Shown: positions 1-11,120, counted from the stretch's first letter. The stretch: 64,000 nucleotides of DNA from Streptomyces sp. IMTB 2501 (GCF_001953885.1 NZ_MQUS01000020.1:1-64000); one strand, 5' to 3'. The notes: a model not told the origin generated them from the sequence alone. Numbers and translations are program-made.

Positions 1-803
1 AGCAGGTGGTTCTGGATGACGTCACGGGCGGCGCCGATGCCGTCGTAGTAGCCGGCGCGGCCGCCGATGCCGATGTCCTCGGCCATGGTGATCTGCACAT
101 GGTCCACGAAGGACCGGTTCCAGATCGGCTCGAACATGGTGTTGGCGAAGCGCAGCGCCAGGATGTTCTGGACGGTCTCCTTGCCGAGGTAGTGATCGAT
201 CCGGAACACCTGGTCCGGCTCGAACACCTCGTGCACGACCTTGTTCAGCTCCTCGGCCGACTCCAGATCGTGGCCGAACGGCTTCTCGATGACCGCGCGC
301 CGCCAGGAACCGCCCGTCTGGTCGGCCAGGCCGTGCTTCTTCAGCTGCTGGATGACCACCGGGAAGGAGCGCGGCGGCACCGACAGGTAGAAGGCGAAGT
401 TGCCGCCCGTGCCCTGTGCCTTGTCCAGCTCCTCGATGGTGGCGCGCAGCCGCTCGAAGGCATCGTCGTCGTCGAAGGTGCCCTGGACGAAGCGCATCCC
501 CTGGATGAGCTGCTGCCAGACCTCCTCCCGGAACGGCGTACGGGCGTGCGCCTTGACGGCGTCGTGGACCTCGGCGGCGAAGTCCTCGTTCTCCCACTCG
601 CGGCGGGCGAAGCCCACCAGCGAGAAGCCCGGCGGCAGCAGACCCCGGTTGGCGAGGTCGTACACCGCGGGCATCAGCTTCTTGCGGGACAGGTCGCCCG
701 TGACACCGAAGATGACCAGACCCGACGGCCCCGCGATACGCGGGAGCCGTCGGTCGGCCGGGTCACGAAGCGGGTTCGCTCCGGAACCGGTAAGGGGTGA
801 CAA
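1..803 (-). CDS. zwf: Glucose-6-phosphate 1-dehydrogenase (partial, C-terminus outside window)
   Basis: Oxidises glucose-6-phosphate to 6-phosphogluconolactone with NADP+, the entry step of the oxidative pentose-phosphate pathway, in the cytoplasm. About 267 codons are visible. The N-terminal Rossmann motif GLVIFGVTGDLSRKK lies near residue 30 and the substrate-binding signature RIDHYLGKE near residue 200. The start is taken as TTG at 803-801, one base after the tal stop codon; it is in frame with NPLRDPADRRLPRIAGPSG, as expected for Streptomyces Zwf. No ATG or GTG is available nearby in frame. It is the third gene of a tkt-tal-zwf operon. The identity is secure; the exact start is an inference. 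Confidence 0.95.
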   Translation of the reverse strand, partial: MSPLTGSGANPLRDPADRRLPRIAGPSGLVIFGVTGDLSRKKLMPAVYDLANRGLLPPGFSLVGFARREWENEDFAAEVHDAVKAHARTPFREEVWQQLIQGMRFVQGTFDDDDAFERLRATIEELDKAQGTGGNFAFYLSVPPRSFPVVIQQLKKHGLADQTGGSWRRAVIEKPFGHDLESAEELNKVVHEVFEPDQVFRIDHYLGKETVQNILALRFANTMFEPIWNRSFVDHVQITMAEDIGIGGRAGYYDGIGAARDVIQNHL

Positions 804-804
804 G

Positions 805-1923
805 TCAGCCCTCCGAAGGGGCGAGGCGCTCAAGCTCCGCCTGGGTGGACTTCAGCAGGTCGTTCCAGGATGCCTCGAACTTCTCGACGCCCTCGTCCTC
901 CAGCACCTGCACCACGTCGTCGTACGAGATGCCGAGCTTCTCGATCGCGTCGATCTCGGTGCGGGCCTGCTCGTAGGTGCCGGCGACGGTGTTGCCGGTG
1001 ATCTCGCCGTGGTCGTCGGTGGCCTCCAGCGTGGCCTCCGGCATGGTGTTGACCGTGTTCGGCGCGACCAGCTCGGTGACGTACAGCGTGTCCGGGTACG
1101 ACGGGTCCTTCACACCGGTCGACGCCCACAGCGGACGCTGCTTGTTGGCGCCCGCGTTCTCCAGCGGGTTCCAGCGGTCCGAGGAGAAGACCTCCTCGTA
1201 CGCCTGGTAGGCGAGGCGCGCGTTGGCGACGGCGGCCTTGCCGCGCAGCGCCTTGGCCTCGTCGGTGCCGAGGGCGTTCAGGCGCTTGTCGATCTCGGTG
1301 TCCACACGGGACACGAAGAAGGACGCCACGGAACGGATGAGCGACAGGTCCAGGCCGCGCTCCTTCGCCTTCTCCAGGCCGGCCAGGTAGGCGGCCATGA
1401 CCTCGCGGTAGCGCTCCAGGGAGAAGATCAGGGTCACGTTGACGCTGATGCCGAGGCCGATGACCTCAGTGATCGCCGGCAGACCCGCCTTGGTGGCCGG
1501 GATCTTGATCAGCGTGTTGGGCCGGTCGACCAGCCAGGCCAGCTGCTTGGCCTCGGCGACGGTGGCCGCCGTGTTGTGCGCGAGACGCGGGTCCACCTCG
1601 ATGGAGACCCGGCCGTCCTGACCGCCGGTGGCGTCGAAGACGGGGCGCAGGATGTCGGCGGCGTCGCGGACGTCCGCCGTGGTGATCATGCGGATGGCCT
1701 CTTCGACGGTGACCTTGCGGGCGGCGAGGTCCGTGACCTGCTGCTGGTAGCCGTCACCCCCGCTGATCGCCTTCTGGAAGATCGTCGGGTTGGTGGTGAC
1801 GCCCACGACGTGCTGCTGGTCGATCAGCTCGGCGAGGTTGCCGGACGTGATCCGCTTGCGCGACAGGTCGTCCAGCCAGATCGCGACGCCTTCTTCGGAG
1901 AGGCGCTTGAGTGCGTCTGTCAT
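805..1923 (-). CDS. tal: Transaldolase
   Basis: Transfers a dihydroxyacetone unit from sedoheptulose-7-phosphate to glyceraldehyde-3-phosphate in the non-oxidative pentose-phosphate pathway. The 372-aa product has the GVTTNPTIFQKAI segment near residue 42, the Schiff-base lysine region TLIKIPATKAG and the VNVTLIFSLERY strand, and its length fits actinobacterial transaldolase. It starts with ATG 33 nt downstream of the tkt stop, with an AGGAG-type ribosome binding site, and ends one base before the zwf start, so tkt, tal and zwf are very probably co-transcribed. Confidence 0.97.
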   Translation of the reverse strand: MTDALKRLSEEGVAIWLDDLSRKRITSGNLAELIDQQHVVGVTTNPTIFQKAISGGDGYQQQVTDLAARKVTVEEAIRMITTADVRDAADILRPVFDATGGQDGRVSIEVDPRLAHNTAATVAEAKQLAWLVDRPNTLIKIPATKAGLPAITEVIGLGISVNVTLIFSLERYREVMAAYLAGLEKAKERGLDLSLIRSVASFFVSRVDTEIDKRLNALGTDEAKALRGKAAVANARLAYQAYEEVFSSDRWNPLENAGANKQRPLWASTGVKDPSYPDTLYVTELVAPNTVNTMPEATLEATDDHGEITGNTVAGTYEQARTEIDAIEKLGISYDDVVQVLEDEGVEKFEASWNDLLKSTQAELERLAPSEG

Positions 1924-1956
1924 GGAATTACATCTCCTACGTGTCGTATATGAGCG

Positions 1957-4044
<2,088 letters not shown>

Positions 4045-4407
4045 CCTGGGTCAGGGCTCCTCTCCACATGTCGTTCGCCGGTCGATCGGGGCATACGCCC
4101 ACCCGGCCGCCGACGTGCTTCTGCCCGCCGGCCGCTGCCGAGCCTACCCCCGTGAGGACGTGCGTTTTTTCGACTCAATCCAGACTGCCGGGAGTCTGTG
4201 CGATCCGCCTCCCGACTGGCCGACACGCCATTTGGCACATGAATACGGCGCCTGTCATCTGAGCGCTCAATCGAGAGGTAGGACCCCTCTTATGGGACGG
4301 GTGCCAACACGACCCCACCCCCGCGAAGGCCGGGGTATGGGCAACGTCTAAAGTGGCGTGGTACGCGCGAGCCTTTACCGGGACTTCACACGGGGAGGCT
4401 TGCTGGG
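4045..4407. promoter_or_regulatory. Divergent tkt/ctaB promoter region
   Basis: 363 bp without a convincing gene between tkt (minus) and ctaB (plus); promoters for both must lie here. It is less GC-rich around 4155-4260 and contains the small palindrome GCCATTTGGC at 4227-4236. I could not assign reliable -10/-35 boxes. Confidence 0.5.
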
Positions 4408-5379
4408 ATGTCTCTGTCAGGGGTGTGCGTGACGGCCGTCGAATCCCGTCCACCGGGTGTGCTCGGTGGTGCGAGCCAGGGCCCGGTTCACCGGCCGTTC
4501 GGGGCCCGTGTCAAGGCGTTTGTGGCGCTGACCAAGCCGCGGATCATCGAGCTGCTGCTCATCACCACCGTTCCGGTCATGTTCCTCGCACAGCAGGGTG
4601 TGCCCGACCTGAAGCTGGTCCTGCTGACCTGCGTCGGCGGCTACCTCTCGGCGGGCGGCGCCAACGCGCTGAACATGTACATCGACCGGGACATCGACGC
4701 CCTGATGGACCGCACCGCACAGCGGCCGCTGGTGACCGGCATGGTCAGCCCGCGTGAGTGCCTGGCCTTCGGCATCACCCTTGCGGTCGTCTCGACGCTG
4801 CTCTTCGGCCTCACCGTCAACTGGCTGAGCGCCTGGCTCTCGCTCGGCGCGCTCCTCTTCTATGTCGTCGTCTACACGATGATCCTCAAGCGGCGCACGT
4901 CGCAGAACATCGTGTGGGGCGGCATCGCCGGCTGCCTGCCGGTGCTGATCGGCTGGTCCTCCGTCACGAACTCGATGTCCTGGGCGCCGGTCATCCTCTT
5001 CCTCGTCATGTTCTTCTGGACGCCGGCGCACTACTGGCCGCTGTCCATGAAGGTCAAGGAGGACTACGCGCGCGTGGGCGTGCCGATGCTGCCGGTCATC
5101 GCCTCCAACAAGGTCGTCGCCCGGCAGATCGTCATCTACAGCTGGGTGATGGTCCTGGTCTCGCTGCTCCCCACCCCGCTCGGCTACACCGGCTGGTTCT
5201 ACATGGCGGTCGCCCTGGCGGCCGGCGGTTACTGGCTCTGGGAGGCGCACGGCCTGCAGAACCGGGCGAAGGCCGAGGTGACCGGCGTGAAGCTGAAGGA
5301 GATGCGCCTCTTCCACTGGTCGATCACCTATGTGTCGATCCTCTTCGTCGCCGTCGCAGTGGACCCGTTCCTGCGCTGA
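4408..5379 (+). CDS. ctaB: Protohaem IX farnesyltransferase (haem O synthase)
   Basis: Integral membrane UbiA-family prenyltransferase that adds farnesyl diphosphate to haem B to make haem O for cytochrome oxidase. The 323-aa protein has the prenyl-diphosphate/Mg2+ motif NALNMYIDRDIDALMDRT near residues 90-107, a second loop with YTMILKRRTSQNIVWGG, and about eight hydrophobic helices. The ATG at 4408 follows GGGGAGG by about 10 nt; GTG at 4423 (MCVTAVESR) is an equally plausible start. It works with ctaA at 7339. A strong hairpin follows the stop. Confidence 0.95.
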   Translation: MSLSGVCVTAVESRPPGVLGGASQGPVHRPFGARVKAFVALTKPRIIELLLITTVPVMFLAQQGVPDLKLVLLTCVGGYLSAGGANALNMYIDRDIDALMDRTAQRPLVTGMVSPRECLAFGITLAVVSTLLFGLTVNWLSAWLSLGALLFYVVVYTMILKRRTSQNIVWGGIAGCLPVLIGWSSVTNSMSWAPVILFLVMFFWTPAHYWPLSMKVKEDYARVGVPMLPVIASNKVVARQIVIYSWVMVLVSLLPTPLGYTGWFYMAVALAAGGYWLWEAHGLQNRAKAEVTGVKLKEMRLFHWSITYVSILFVAVAVDPFLR

Positions 5380-5397
5380 CGCTCCTCGTGTCCCTGG

Positions 5398-5435
5398 CGG
5401 GAGGGGTGCGTGGTCAAGGCCACGCACCCCTCCCG
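5398..5435 (+). terminator. Hairpin terminator after ctaB
   Basis: Perfect 16-bp stem (5398-5413 with 5420-5435) and a 6-nt loop, starting 19 nt after the ctaB stop. There is no U-tract, as is common in Streptomyces. Confidence 0.75.
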
Positions 5436-5471
5436 TCGCCGTTTGATCTACTCGTGGGTAGCATCCTGGCC

Positions 5472-5792
5472 ATGGCAGACACGCAGCAGGTTGACCCGAA
5501 GGCCGAGCGCACGGCGGCCCGGCTCGCCCACCAGATCAGCGCCTTCGCCAAGGCACACGGCGGCGCGGAGGGCCAGGTGGCCCACATCGGCGAGCGCGGC
5601 GCCCGGATCGTCCTCGTCGGCGAGGACGGCGGCTGGGGCGACCTGGTCGCTCCCAGCACCGAGATCGCCGAGAAGGCAGTGGAGAAGTCCGGCATCACCG
5701 TCCACGAGTCCTTCGACGGCGAGTTCGCGGCGAAGGTGAAGACGGGCCCGTACGAGTGGAAGCGGATGGCCGGCATTCAGATCGGCGGCTGA
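5472..5792 (+). CDS. Conserved hypothetical protein, 106 aa
   Basis: Small acidic soluble protein starting MADTQQVDPKAERTAARLAH, with no signal peptide or membrane segment. The N-terminal half is helical and Ala-rich, and the C-terminal half is predicted beta (IVLVGEDGGWGDLV ... VHESFDGEFAAKV). From memory a similar small protein lies beside ctaB in other Streptomyces. No function is assigned. The ATG start is chosen because the coding signal begins there; the ribosome binding site is weak. Confidence 0.75.
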   Translation: MADTQQVDPKAERTAARLAHQISAFAKAHGGAEGQVAHIGERGARIVLVGEDGGWGDLVAPSTEIAEKAVEKSGITVHESFDGEFAAKVKTGPYEWKRMAGIQIGG

Positions 5793-5800
5793 ACAGCCAA

Positions 5801-5867
5801 CCCGCAGGGGCGCGGGGCTGTATCGACATGCGGCTCCGCCGCGTGGGAGCGAGCAGCCACGGACGAC
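5801..5867. repeat. Streptomyces-type dispersed intergenic repeat
   Basis: A GC-rich block starting CCCGCAGGGGCGCGGGGCTG with an internal GCGGC/GCCGC hairpin. I recognise the wording from many Streptomyces intergenic regions. It fills most of the gap before the amidohydrolase gene. Confidence 0.55.
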
Positions 5868-5966
5868 CGTAAGCCGCCAAACCAGCGCACTCCCCGAGCT
5901 GATCCGCGACCTCGAACCCCGTTCACTCGTTAGGCCGCAAAAGCCAGCGCACGCGGGGAGGCCGGG

Positions 5967-7091
5967 ATGATCGAAACGCCGTCCCTCGTGGACCAGTACT
6001 GCCACGGCGTACTGCGGACGGAACTGGGCCTCGGCACCTTCGAGGCCCAACTCGCCCGCACCGAGGGCCCACCGGCCCCCGGCACCACGCTCTTCGACAC
6101 CCAGACAGGATTCGCCGTACGGCGCTGGTGCCCGCCCCTGCTCGGCCTGGAACCGCACTGCGCGCCCGCCCGCTATCTGGCCCGGCGCCGCGAACTGGGC
6201 GTCCTGGAAGCGGGCCGCAGGCTGCTGCGCGGCAGCGGCATCACGACCTATCTCGTCGACACCGGCCTGCCCGGCGACCTCACCGGCCCCGCCGAGATGG
6301 CCTGCGACGGGGCCGCCGAAGCCCGTGAGATCGTCCGGCTCGAACTGCTCGCGGAGCAGGTCGCCGACACGTCCGGCACCGTCGAGTCCTTCCTGGCCAA
6401 CCTCGCCGAGTCCGTGCACGGCGCAGCCGCGAACGCCGTCGCCTTCACCTCCGTCGCGGGCCTCAGACACGGCCTGGCCCTCGCGCCCGAGCCACCGGGG
6501 CCGGGGGAGGTGCGGGGCGCGGCGGGCCGCTGGTTCGCCGGGCGGCGGGTCGGCGGGGCGCTCACGGACCCCGTGCTGCTACGGCACCTGCTGTGGATCG
6601 GCGTAGCCTCGGGCCTGCCCCTCCAACTGCACGCCGGGCTCGGCGAGCCGGGCTCCCGCATCGACCGCACCGACCCCGTGCTGCTCTCCGACTTCGTGCG
6701 CGCCACGGCCGGCCTCGGCACCGACCTGATCCTGCTGCACGGCTACCCGTACCACCGCCACGCCGCCCACCTGGCCGGTGTCTTCCCGCACGTCTACACC
6801 GACTCCGGCGCCGCACTCGTCCGCACCGGCGCCCGTGCGGCCACCGTCCTCGCCGAGATCCTGGAGCTCGCCCCCTTCGGCAAGATCCTCTTCTCCACCG
6901 GCGCCCACGGCCTGCCCGAACTGCACGTCGTCGGCGCCCGCCTGTTCCGTGAGGCCCTGGGCCGGGTCCTGGGGACCTGGGTCGCCGACGGCGCCTGGTC
7001 CCTGGAGGACGGGCAGCGGGTGGCCCGGATGGTCGCGGCGGACAACGCCCGCCGGGTGTACGGGCTGAGCGGCACCGGCCGCACCGGCTGA
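5967..7091 (+). CDS. Amidohydrolase-family protein (FluG N-domain-like)
   Basis: A 374-aa cytoplasmic protein of the amidohydrolase_2 / uronate-isomerase-like TIM-barrel group. Supporting segments are QLHAG (near residue 222), the metal-site-like LLHGYPYHRHAAHLAG, YTDSGAAL, FSTGAHGLPEL and the terminal DNARRVYGL, which resembles the N-terminal domain of FluG/glutamine-synthetase-associated hydrolases. The substrate is unknown. It starts with ATG after GGGAGGCC. It is convergent with ctaA across two hairpin repeats. Confidence 0.8.
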   Translation: MIETPSLVDQYCHGVLRTELGLGTFEAQLARTEGPPAPGTTLFDTQTGFAVRRWCPPLLGLEPHCAPARYLARRRELGVLEAGRRLLRGSGITTYLVDTGLPGDLTGPAEMACDGAAEAREIVRLELLAEQVADTSGTVESFLANLAESVHGAAANAVAFTSVAGLRHGLALAPEPPGPGEVRGAAGRWFAGRRVGGALTDPVLLRHLLWIGVASGLPLQLHAGLGEPGSRIDRTDPVLLSDFVRATAGLGTDLILLHGYPYHRHAAHLAGVFPHVYTDSGAALVRTGARAATVLAEILELAPFGKILFSTGAHGLPELHVVGARLFREALGRVLGTWVADGAWSLEDGQRVARMVAADNARRVYGLSGTGRTG

Positions 7092-7193
7092 GCCGCCCCC
7101 GCGGCCAGGGCCTGTCCGGCGGATCAGGTCGCAGGAAGCCGGCGGCGCCTTATCAGCGCAGGTGAGCGGGGGCGATGGCCCCCGCGTCAGAGG

Positions 7194-7227
7194 TCCCTCC
7201 CGCGCGAGCGCAGCCGGGCGTGGGGGA
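7194..7227. repeat. Imperfect hairpin repeat
   Basis: A TCCCTCCCGCGCG ... GGGCGTGGGGGA imperfect inverted repeat of the kind scattered in Streptomyces intergenic DNA. It lies between convergent genes and may terminate transcription. Confidence 0.45.
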
Positions 7228-7266
7228 ATGTTCGAGCGTCGGCGACCGACGACAACGCCGCTGAGG

Positions 7267-7293
7267 TCCCCATGCCCTTGAGGCAGTGGGGGA
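7267..7293. repeat. TCCCC...GCC/GGC...GGGGGA hairpin repeat (copy 1)
   Basis: TCCCCATGCC and GGCAGTGGGGGA form a stem closed by a short loop. The same stem design recurs at 44345-44367. It lies 46 nt beyond the ctaA stop, so it is a possible bidirectional terminator. Confidence 0.5.
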
Positions 7294-7338
7294 GGGTGTG
7301 CCGCCCCGCCGTCCGCGACAGGGTCCGCCGGACGGGCC

Positions 7339-8349
7339 TCAGGCGCGCGTGCCCATCGGCACCTCGGCCGAAGGGCCGGACAGGTCCAGCGTGGCGTCCG
7401 GGCGTTCGCGCAGCGACAGCAGCACCCGCAGCACTCCGATCCACACCAGGCAGGAGCCGAGCATGTGGAGGCCGACCATGGCCTCGGGCAGGTGCGTGAA
7501 GTACTGGACGTAGCCGATGACGCCCTGGGCGAGCAGGAGCACGAAGAGGTCCCGGGTGCGGTCCAGCGGCCCCTTGGGGGCGTCGACCGCCTTGAGGACG
7601 AACCACAGGGCGAAGGTGAGGGTCACCACGATCCAGGCGAACACGGCGTGCAGCTTGGCGACGGTCTCCCAGTCGATCGGGATGCGCTTGACGTCGCTGG
7701 AGTCGCCCGCGTGCGGGCCCGCGCCGGTGACGATCGTGCCGGCCGCGATCAGCAGGACGGAGGCGACGACGAGGAACCACACCAGCTGCTGCACGGCCTT
7801 GCCGACCAGCGGCCGGGGCGCGGTGTCGCCCTCGCGGGTGCGCTGCCACATCACCGCGGCAACCGTGATCAGCGCCGTCGCCAGCAGGAAGTGCGCCGCG
7901 ACGGTGTACGGGTTGAGACCCACCAGCACCACGATGCCGCCGAGGATCGCGTTGCCCATCACCAGCCAGAACTGCGCCCAGCCCAGCCGGGTCAGACTGC
8001 GCCGGTACGGCTTCTGGGAGCGGGCGGCGATGATCGCCCAGCCGACCGCGGCGCACAGCACGTACGTCAGCATGCGATTGCCGAACTCGATCGCGCTGTG
8101 ATAGCTCAGCGCGTTCGTCGGGGTCAGCGAGCCGTCGGTGCACTCCGGCCAGGTCGGGCAGCCGAGGCCCGACCCGGTCAGGCGTACGGCACCCCCGGTG
8201 ACGACGATGACCACGGACATCACGAGCGCGGCGAGGGCGGCCCGCTGGACGGTCCTCGGTTGCGGGGTCCAGCGTGCGGCGATGAAGGCGAGCGGGTTGC
8301 GCAGAGCCGCGGCGGCGTCGGCGGGGTTCAGCTTGGGCACGCGCACCAT
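7339..8349 (-). CDS. ctaA: Haem A synthase (COX15/CtaA family)
   Basis: Membrane monooxygenase converting haem O to haem A for the aa3 oxidase, the step after CtaB. The 336-aa protein has about eight membrane helices, the extracytoplasmic cysteine pair GSGLGCPTWPEC found in Bacillus-type CtaA, and the four expected histidine sites (YHSAIEFGNR, AAHFLLAT, KLHAVFAW, VGLHMLGSC). The frame is open further upstream, but MVRVPKLNPADAA at 8349 is where the family homology begins. Confidence 0.93.
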   Translation of the reverse strand: MVRVPKLNPADAAAALRNPLAFIAARWTPQPRTVQRAALAALVMSVVIVVTGGAVRLTGSGLGCPTWPECTDGSLTPTNALSYHSAIEFGNRMLTYVLCAAVGWAIIAARSQKPYRRSLTRLGWAQFWLVMGNAILGGIVVLVGLNPYTVAAHFLLATALITVAAVMWQRTREGDTAPRPLVGKAVQQLVWFLVVASVLLIAAGTIVTGAGPHAGDSSDVKRIPIDWETVAKLHAVFAWIVVTLTFALWFVLKAVDAPKGPLDRTRDLFVLLLAQGVIGYVQYFTHLPEAMVGLHMLGSCLVWIGVLRVLLSLRERPDATLDLSGPSAEVPMGTRA

Positions 8350-8395
8350 CGTAGGCCGCCGCTTGTGCACGCGTTCACGAGGGTCCACCGTGCCC

Positions 8396-9169
8396 TCACT
8401 CCCAGCGGAAGAACCTTCCCGCCGCCGCGAGACCGGCGACCGCCCACACCGCGAGGATCCCCAGGTCACCCCATGGCATGCCGGCGCCGTGCTGCAGCAC
8501 GCCCCGGAGGCCGTCCGAGAGCGCGGAGATGGGCAGCAGCCCCAGCACGTGCTGTGCGGCCGGGCCGAACTTGTCCAGCGGCACGATGACGCCGCCGCCG
8601 ACGAGCAGCAGCAGGAAGACGAGGTTCGCGGCGGCCAGGGTCGCCTCCGCCTTCAGGGTGCCCGCCATCAGCAGGCCGAGCCCGGAGAAGGCGGCCGTAC
8701 CGAGGACGAGGAGGAGCAGGACGGCGGCGGGGTCGCCGTGCGGGGACCAGCCCAGGGCGAAGGCGATCGCCGTCAGCATGATCACCTGGAGAACCTCGGT
8801 GACCAGCACGGACACCGTCTTCGCGGTCATCAGGCCCCAGCGGGGCAGCGGCGAGGCGGCGAGCCGCTTGAGCACGCCGTAGCGGCGCTCGAAGCCGGTC
8901 GCGATGGCCTGCCCGGTGAACGCCGTCGACATCACCGCGAGAGCCAGGATGCCGGGGGCGAGGAAGTCCACCGCCTTGCCCTTGCCGGTGTCGACGATGT
9001 CCACGGAGCTGAAGAGCGCCAGCAGCAGCGTCGGGATGACGACCGTCAGCAGCAGCTGCTCGCCGTTGCGCAGCAGCATCCTGGTCTCCAGCGCCGCCTG
9101 CGCCGCGATCATGCGGGGCAGGGGCGCCGCGCCCGGCTGCGGGGAGTAGGTACCCGTGGCGGTGGTCAT
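8396..9169 (-). CDS. ABC-2 type transporter permease
   Basis: A 257-aa membrane protein with six hydrophobic helices (for example LLLTVVIPTLLLALFSSV and LLLLVLGTAAFSGLGLLMAG), the permease half of a drug/daunorubicin-type exporter. Its ATG overlaps the stop of the upstream ATPase gene (ATGA at 9169-9166), so the two are translationally coupled. The substrate is unknown. Confidence 0.9.
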   Translation of the reverse strand: MTTATGTYSPQPGAAPLPRMIAAQAALETRMLLRNGEQLLLTVVIPTLLLALFSSVDIVDTGKGKAVDFLAPGILALAVMSTAFTGQAIATGFERRYGVLKRLAASPLPRWGLMTAKTVSVLVTEVLQVIMLTAIAFALGWSPHGDPAAVLLLLVLGTAAFSGLGLLMAGTLKAEATLAAANLVFLLLLVGGGVIVPLDKFGPAAQHVLGLLPISALSDGLRGVLQHGAGMPWGDLGILAVWAVAGLAAAGRFFRWE

Positions 9170-10089
9170 GAGCGCAGCTCCTTGCCTGTGAGCTCCAGAA
9201 AGACGTCCTCCAGCGTGTGCCGCTCCACCGAGATGCGGTCCGGCATCACGCCGTGCTGGGCGCACCACGAGGTCACGGTGGCCAGCAGCTGCGGGTCGAC
9301 CTTGCCGACGACCCGGTAGCTGCCCGGGGTCAGCTCGGCGGCCGTGCAGTCGGCCGAGAGCGCCTTCAGCAGGGAGCCCACGTCGAGGCCGGGGCGGCCG
9401 GTGAAGCGCAGGGTGTTCTCGGCGCCGCCCTTGCACAGCTCCTCCGGGGAGCCCTGGGCGATGACCCGGCCGCCGTCGATGATCGCCACGTCGTCGGCGA
9501 GCTGCTCGGCCTCTTCCATGTAGTGGGTGGTGAGGATCACCGAGACGCCGTCGGCGCGCAGGTCCTTCACCAGGTCCCAGGTGGCCCGGCGGGCCTGCGG
9601 GTCGAGCCCGGCGGTCGGCTCGTCGAGGAAGACCAGCTCCGGGCGCCCCACGACGGCCATGGCGAGCGCGAGGCGCTGCTGCTGGCCGCCGGACAGCCGC
9701 CGGTAGGAGGTGCGCCCGCAGGAGCCGAGCCCGAGCCGCTCGATCAGCGCGTCGACGTCCAGCGGATGTGCGTGCAGTTTGGCCACGTGCCTGAGCATCT
9801 CGTCGGCCCGGGCGCCGGAGTAGACGCCGCCGGACTGGAGCATCACACCGATACGGGGCCGCAACTCGGCGGACCGACGTACGGGGTCGAGGCCCAGGAC
9901 GCGCACCGTGCCGGCATCCGGCTTCCGGTACCCCTCGCAGGTCTCGACCGTGGTCGTCTTCCCCGCCCCGTTCGGACCGAGTACGGCGGTCACGCCCGCC
10001 TCGGCCACCAGGTCGAGGCCGTCCACCGCGGTCTTCGTGCCATACCGCTTCACCAGGGCCTGGACCTGGACCACGGGCTCACTTCGCAT
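9166..10089 (-). CDS. ABC transporter ATP-binding protein
   Basis: A 307-aa DrrA-type ATPase: Walker A GPNGAGKTTT near residue 37, signature LSGGQQQRLALAMA, Walker B ELVFLDEPTAGLD, and the C-terminal domain typical of drug-export ATPases. The start ATG at 10089 (MRSEPVVQVQALVKRYG) is where homology begins. It forms an exporter with the overlapping permease gene. Confidence 0.93.
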   Translation of the reverse strand: MRSEPVVQVQALVKRYGTKTAVDGLDLVAEAGVTAVLGPNGAGKTTTVETCEGYRKPDAGTVRVLGLDPVRRSAELRPRIGVMLQSGGVYSGARADEMLRHVAKLHAHPLDVDALIERLGLGSCGRTSYRRLSGGQQQRLALAMAVVGRPELVFLDEPTAGLDPQARRATWDLVKDLRADGVSVILTTHYMEEAEQLADDVAIIDGGRVIAQGSPEELCKGGAENTLRFTGRPGLDVGSLLKALSADCTAAELTPGSYRVVGKVDPQLLATVTSWCAQHGVMPDRISVERHTLEDVFLELTGKELRS

Positions 10090-10120
10090 GGACCCAGAGT
10101 CTAGGGAGAGGCCGGACCGC

Positions 10121-10936
10121 TCAGACGGGCGGGTGCAGGAACTCCTCCTCACGGGGGCGGTGCAGGGGCAGCCACCGCTCCGCGTAGGCCACCGCGTCCG
10201 CCACCGGAAACAGCCGCACGTCCGCCGCACCCACCGTGCCCCGTATGACGGGCCGGTCCCGCTCGAAGTCGTGCCCCAGCTCGTCGAACCGGTCGGAGCT
10301 GATCGACACCTCGATCACGGTCTCCCAGCCGCCGCCGGGAGCGGGCCGGCCGACCGCCACGCGCGGCGCCGGTATGCGGTACTCGGCCAGGTGGAAGCTG
10401 GTGCAGGCGTCGTAGCCCGCGCCCAGCAGCAGGACCCGGGCGCCCAGATTCTCCAGCCGGGCCAGCGGGCTGTGCTCACCGAGCCGGCAGTCCGGGGCGT
10501 GGCCGTCGGTGATCTCGCGCGCGTGCGGGCCGAGTGCCGCGAAGGAGGTCTGCGGGTGGGCACTGCGCAGGGCGCCGGGCCAGGTCCGCAAGGTCTCCGG
10601 GATCACGCCGACGCCCCGGGTGGGGGTGATCAGCGGGTCGTACGGCGGCATGGTCGCCCGGATCCGCTCCCACCACTCCTCGGGCACCGGCGGGTTTCCC
10701 CACACCGCCGGGTCGGACAGATCGCCGGACTGGGTCGGGACGACCAGCGTGCCCGACCGGCCCAGGGTGTCCAGAAATCCCTGGACGACCGCGACGGCTC
10801 CTCCGCTGACCCAGCCGAGGGAGCTGAGCGAGGAGTGGACGAGCAGGATCTCGCCGGACTCGACACCCAGCAGGCGCAGCTGAGTGGCGACGGTGTCCCG
10901 GGTGACAAGAGGGCCGGTCGGAGGGGGTGTCGGCAT
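10121..10936 (-). CDS. Aminoglycoside N(3)-acetyltransferase family protein
   Basis: A 271-aa member of the acetyl-CoA-dependent AAC(3) family. It has the N-terminal segment ILLVHSSLSSLGWVSGG near residue 30 and the conserved region RVLLLGAGYDACTSFHLAEY near residue 170. The family acetylates the 3-amino group of 2-deoxystreptamine antibiotics, but many chromosomal Streptomyces members have no proven role in resistance. It is divergent from sufR. Confidence 0.85.
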   Translation of the reverse strand: MPTPPPTGPLVTRDTVATQLRLLGVESGEILLVHSSLSSLGWVSGGAVAVVQGFLDTLGRSGTLVVPTQSGDLSDPAVWGNPPVPEEWWERIRATMPPYDPLITPTRGVGVIPETLRTWPGALRSAHPQTSFAALGPHAREITDGHAPDCRLGEHSPLARLENLGARVLLLGAGYDACTSFHLAEYRIPAPRVAVGRPAPGGGWETVIEVSISSDRFDELGHDFERDRPVIRGTVGAADVRLFPVADAVAYAERWLPLHRPREEEFLHPPV

Positions 10937-11033
10937 GGTTCGGGAGTCTTCCCGACGGGCCCGCGCGATGCCACCGAATTGGCCGCTCAGCCTTTCCGGA
11001 ATGATCGATCAAAGATCATTTTCGCAGGTCGGA

Positions 11034-11047
11034 TTAGGTATGCCTAA
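11034..11047. promoter_or_regulatory. Iron-box-like inverted repeat
   Basis: TTAGGTATGCCTAA has 5-bp perfect arms (TTAGG/CCTAA). It resembles half of the IdeR/DmdR iron box of actinobacteria. It lies about 75 bp upstream of sufR and about 100 bp from the divergent AAC(3) gene. A complete 19-bp iron box is not present. Confidence 0.35.
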
Positions 11048-11106
11048 GTGACGCAGGGCACCGCTCGATGATCCCGGCGGCGCTTGTCAGGCTCTGAAGA
11101 ATTACG

Positions 11107-11120
11107 CAACAATGGCGTTG
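11107..11120. promoter_or_regulatory. SufR operator CAAC-N6-GTTG overlapping the sufR start
   Basis: The palindrome CAACAATGGCGTTG ends on the first base of the sufR GTG start codon. As I remember it, CAAC-N6-GTTG is the 14-bp SufR site described for Streptomyces avermitilis. Its position predicts autorepression of the whole suf operon and a transcript with almost no 5' leader. Confidence 0.75.
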
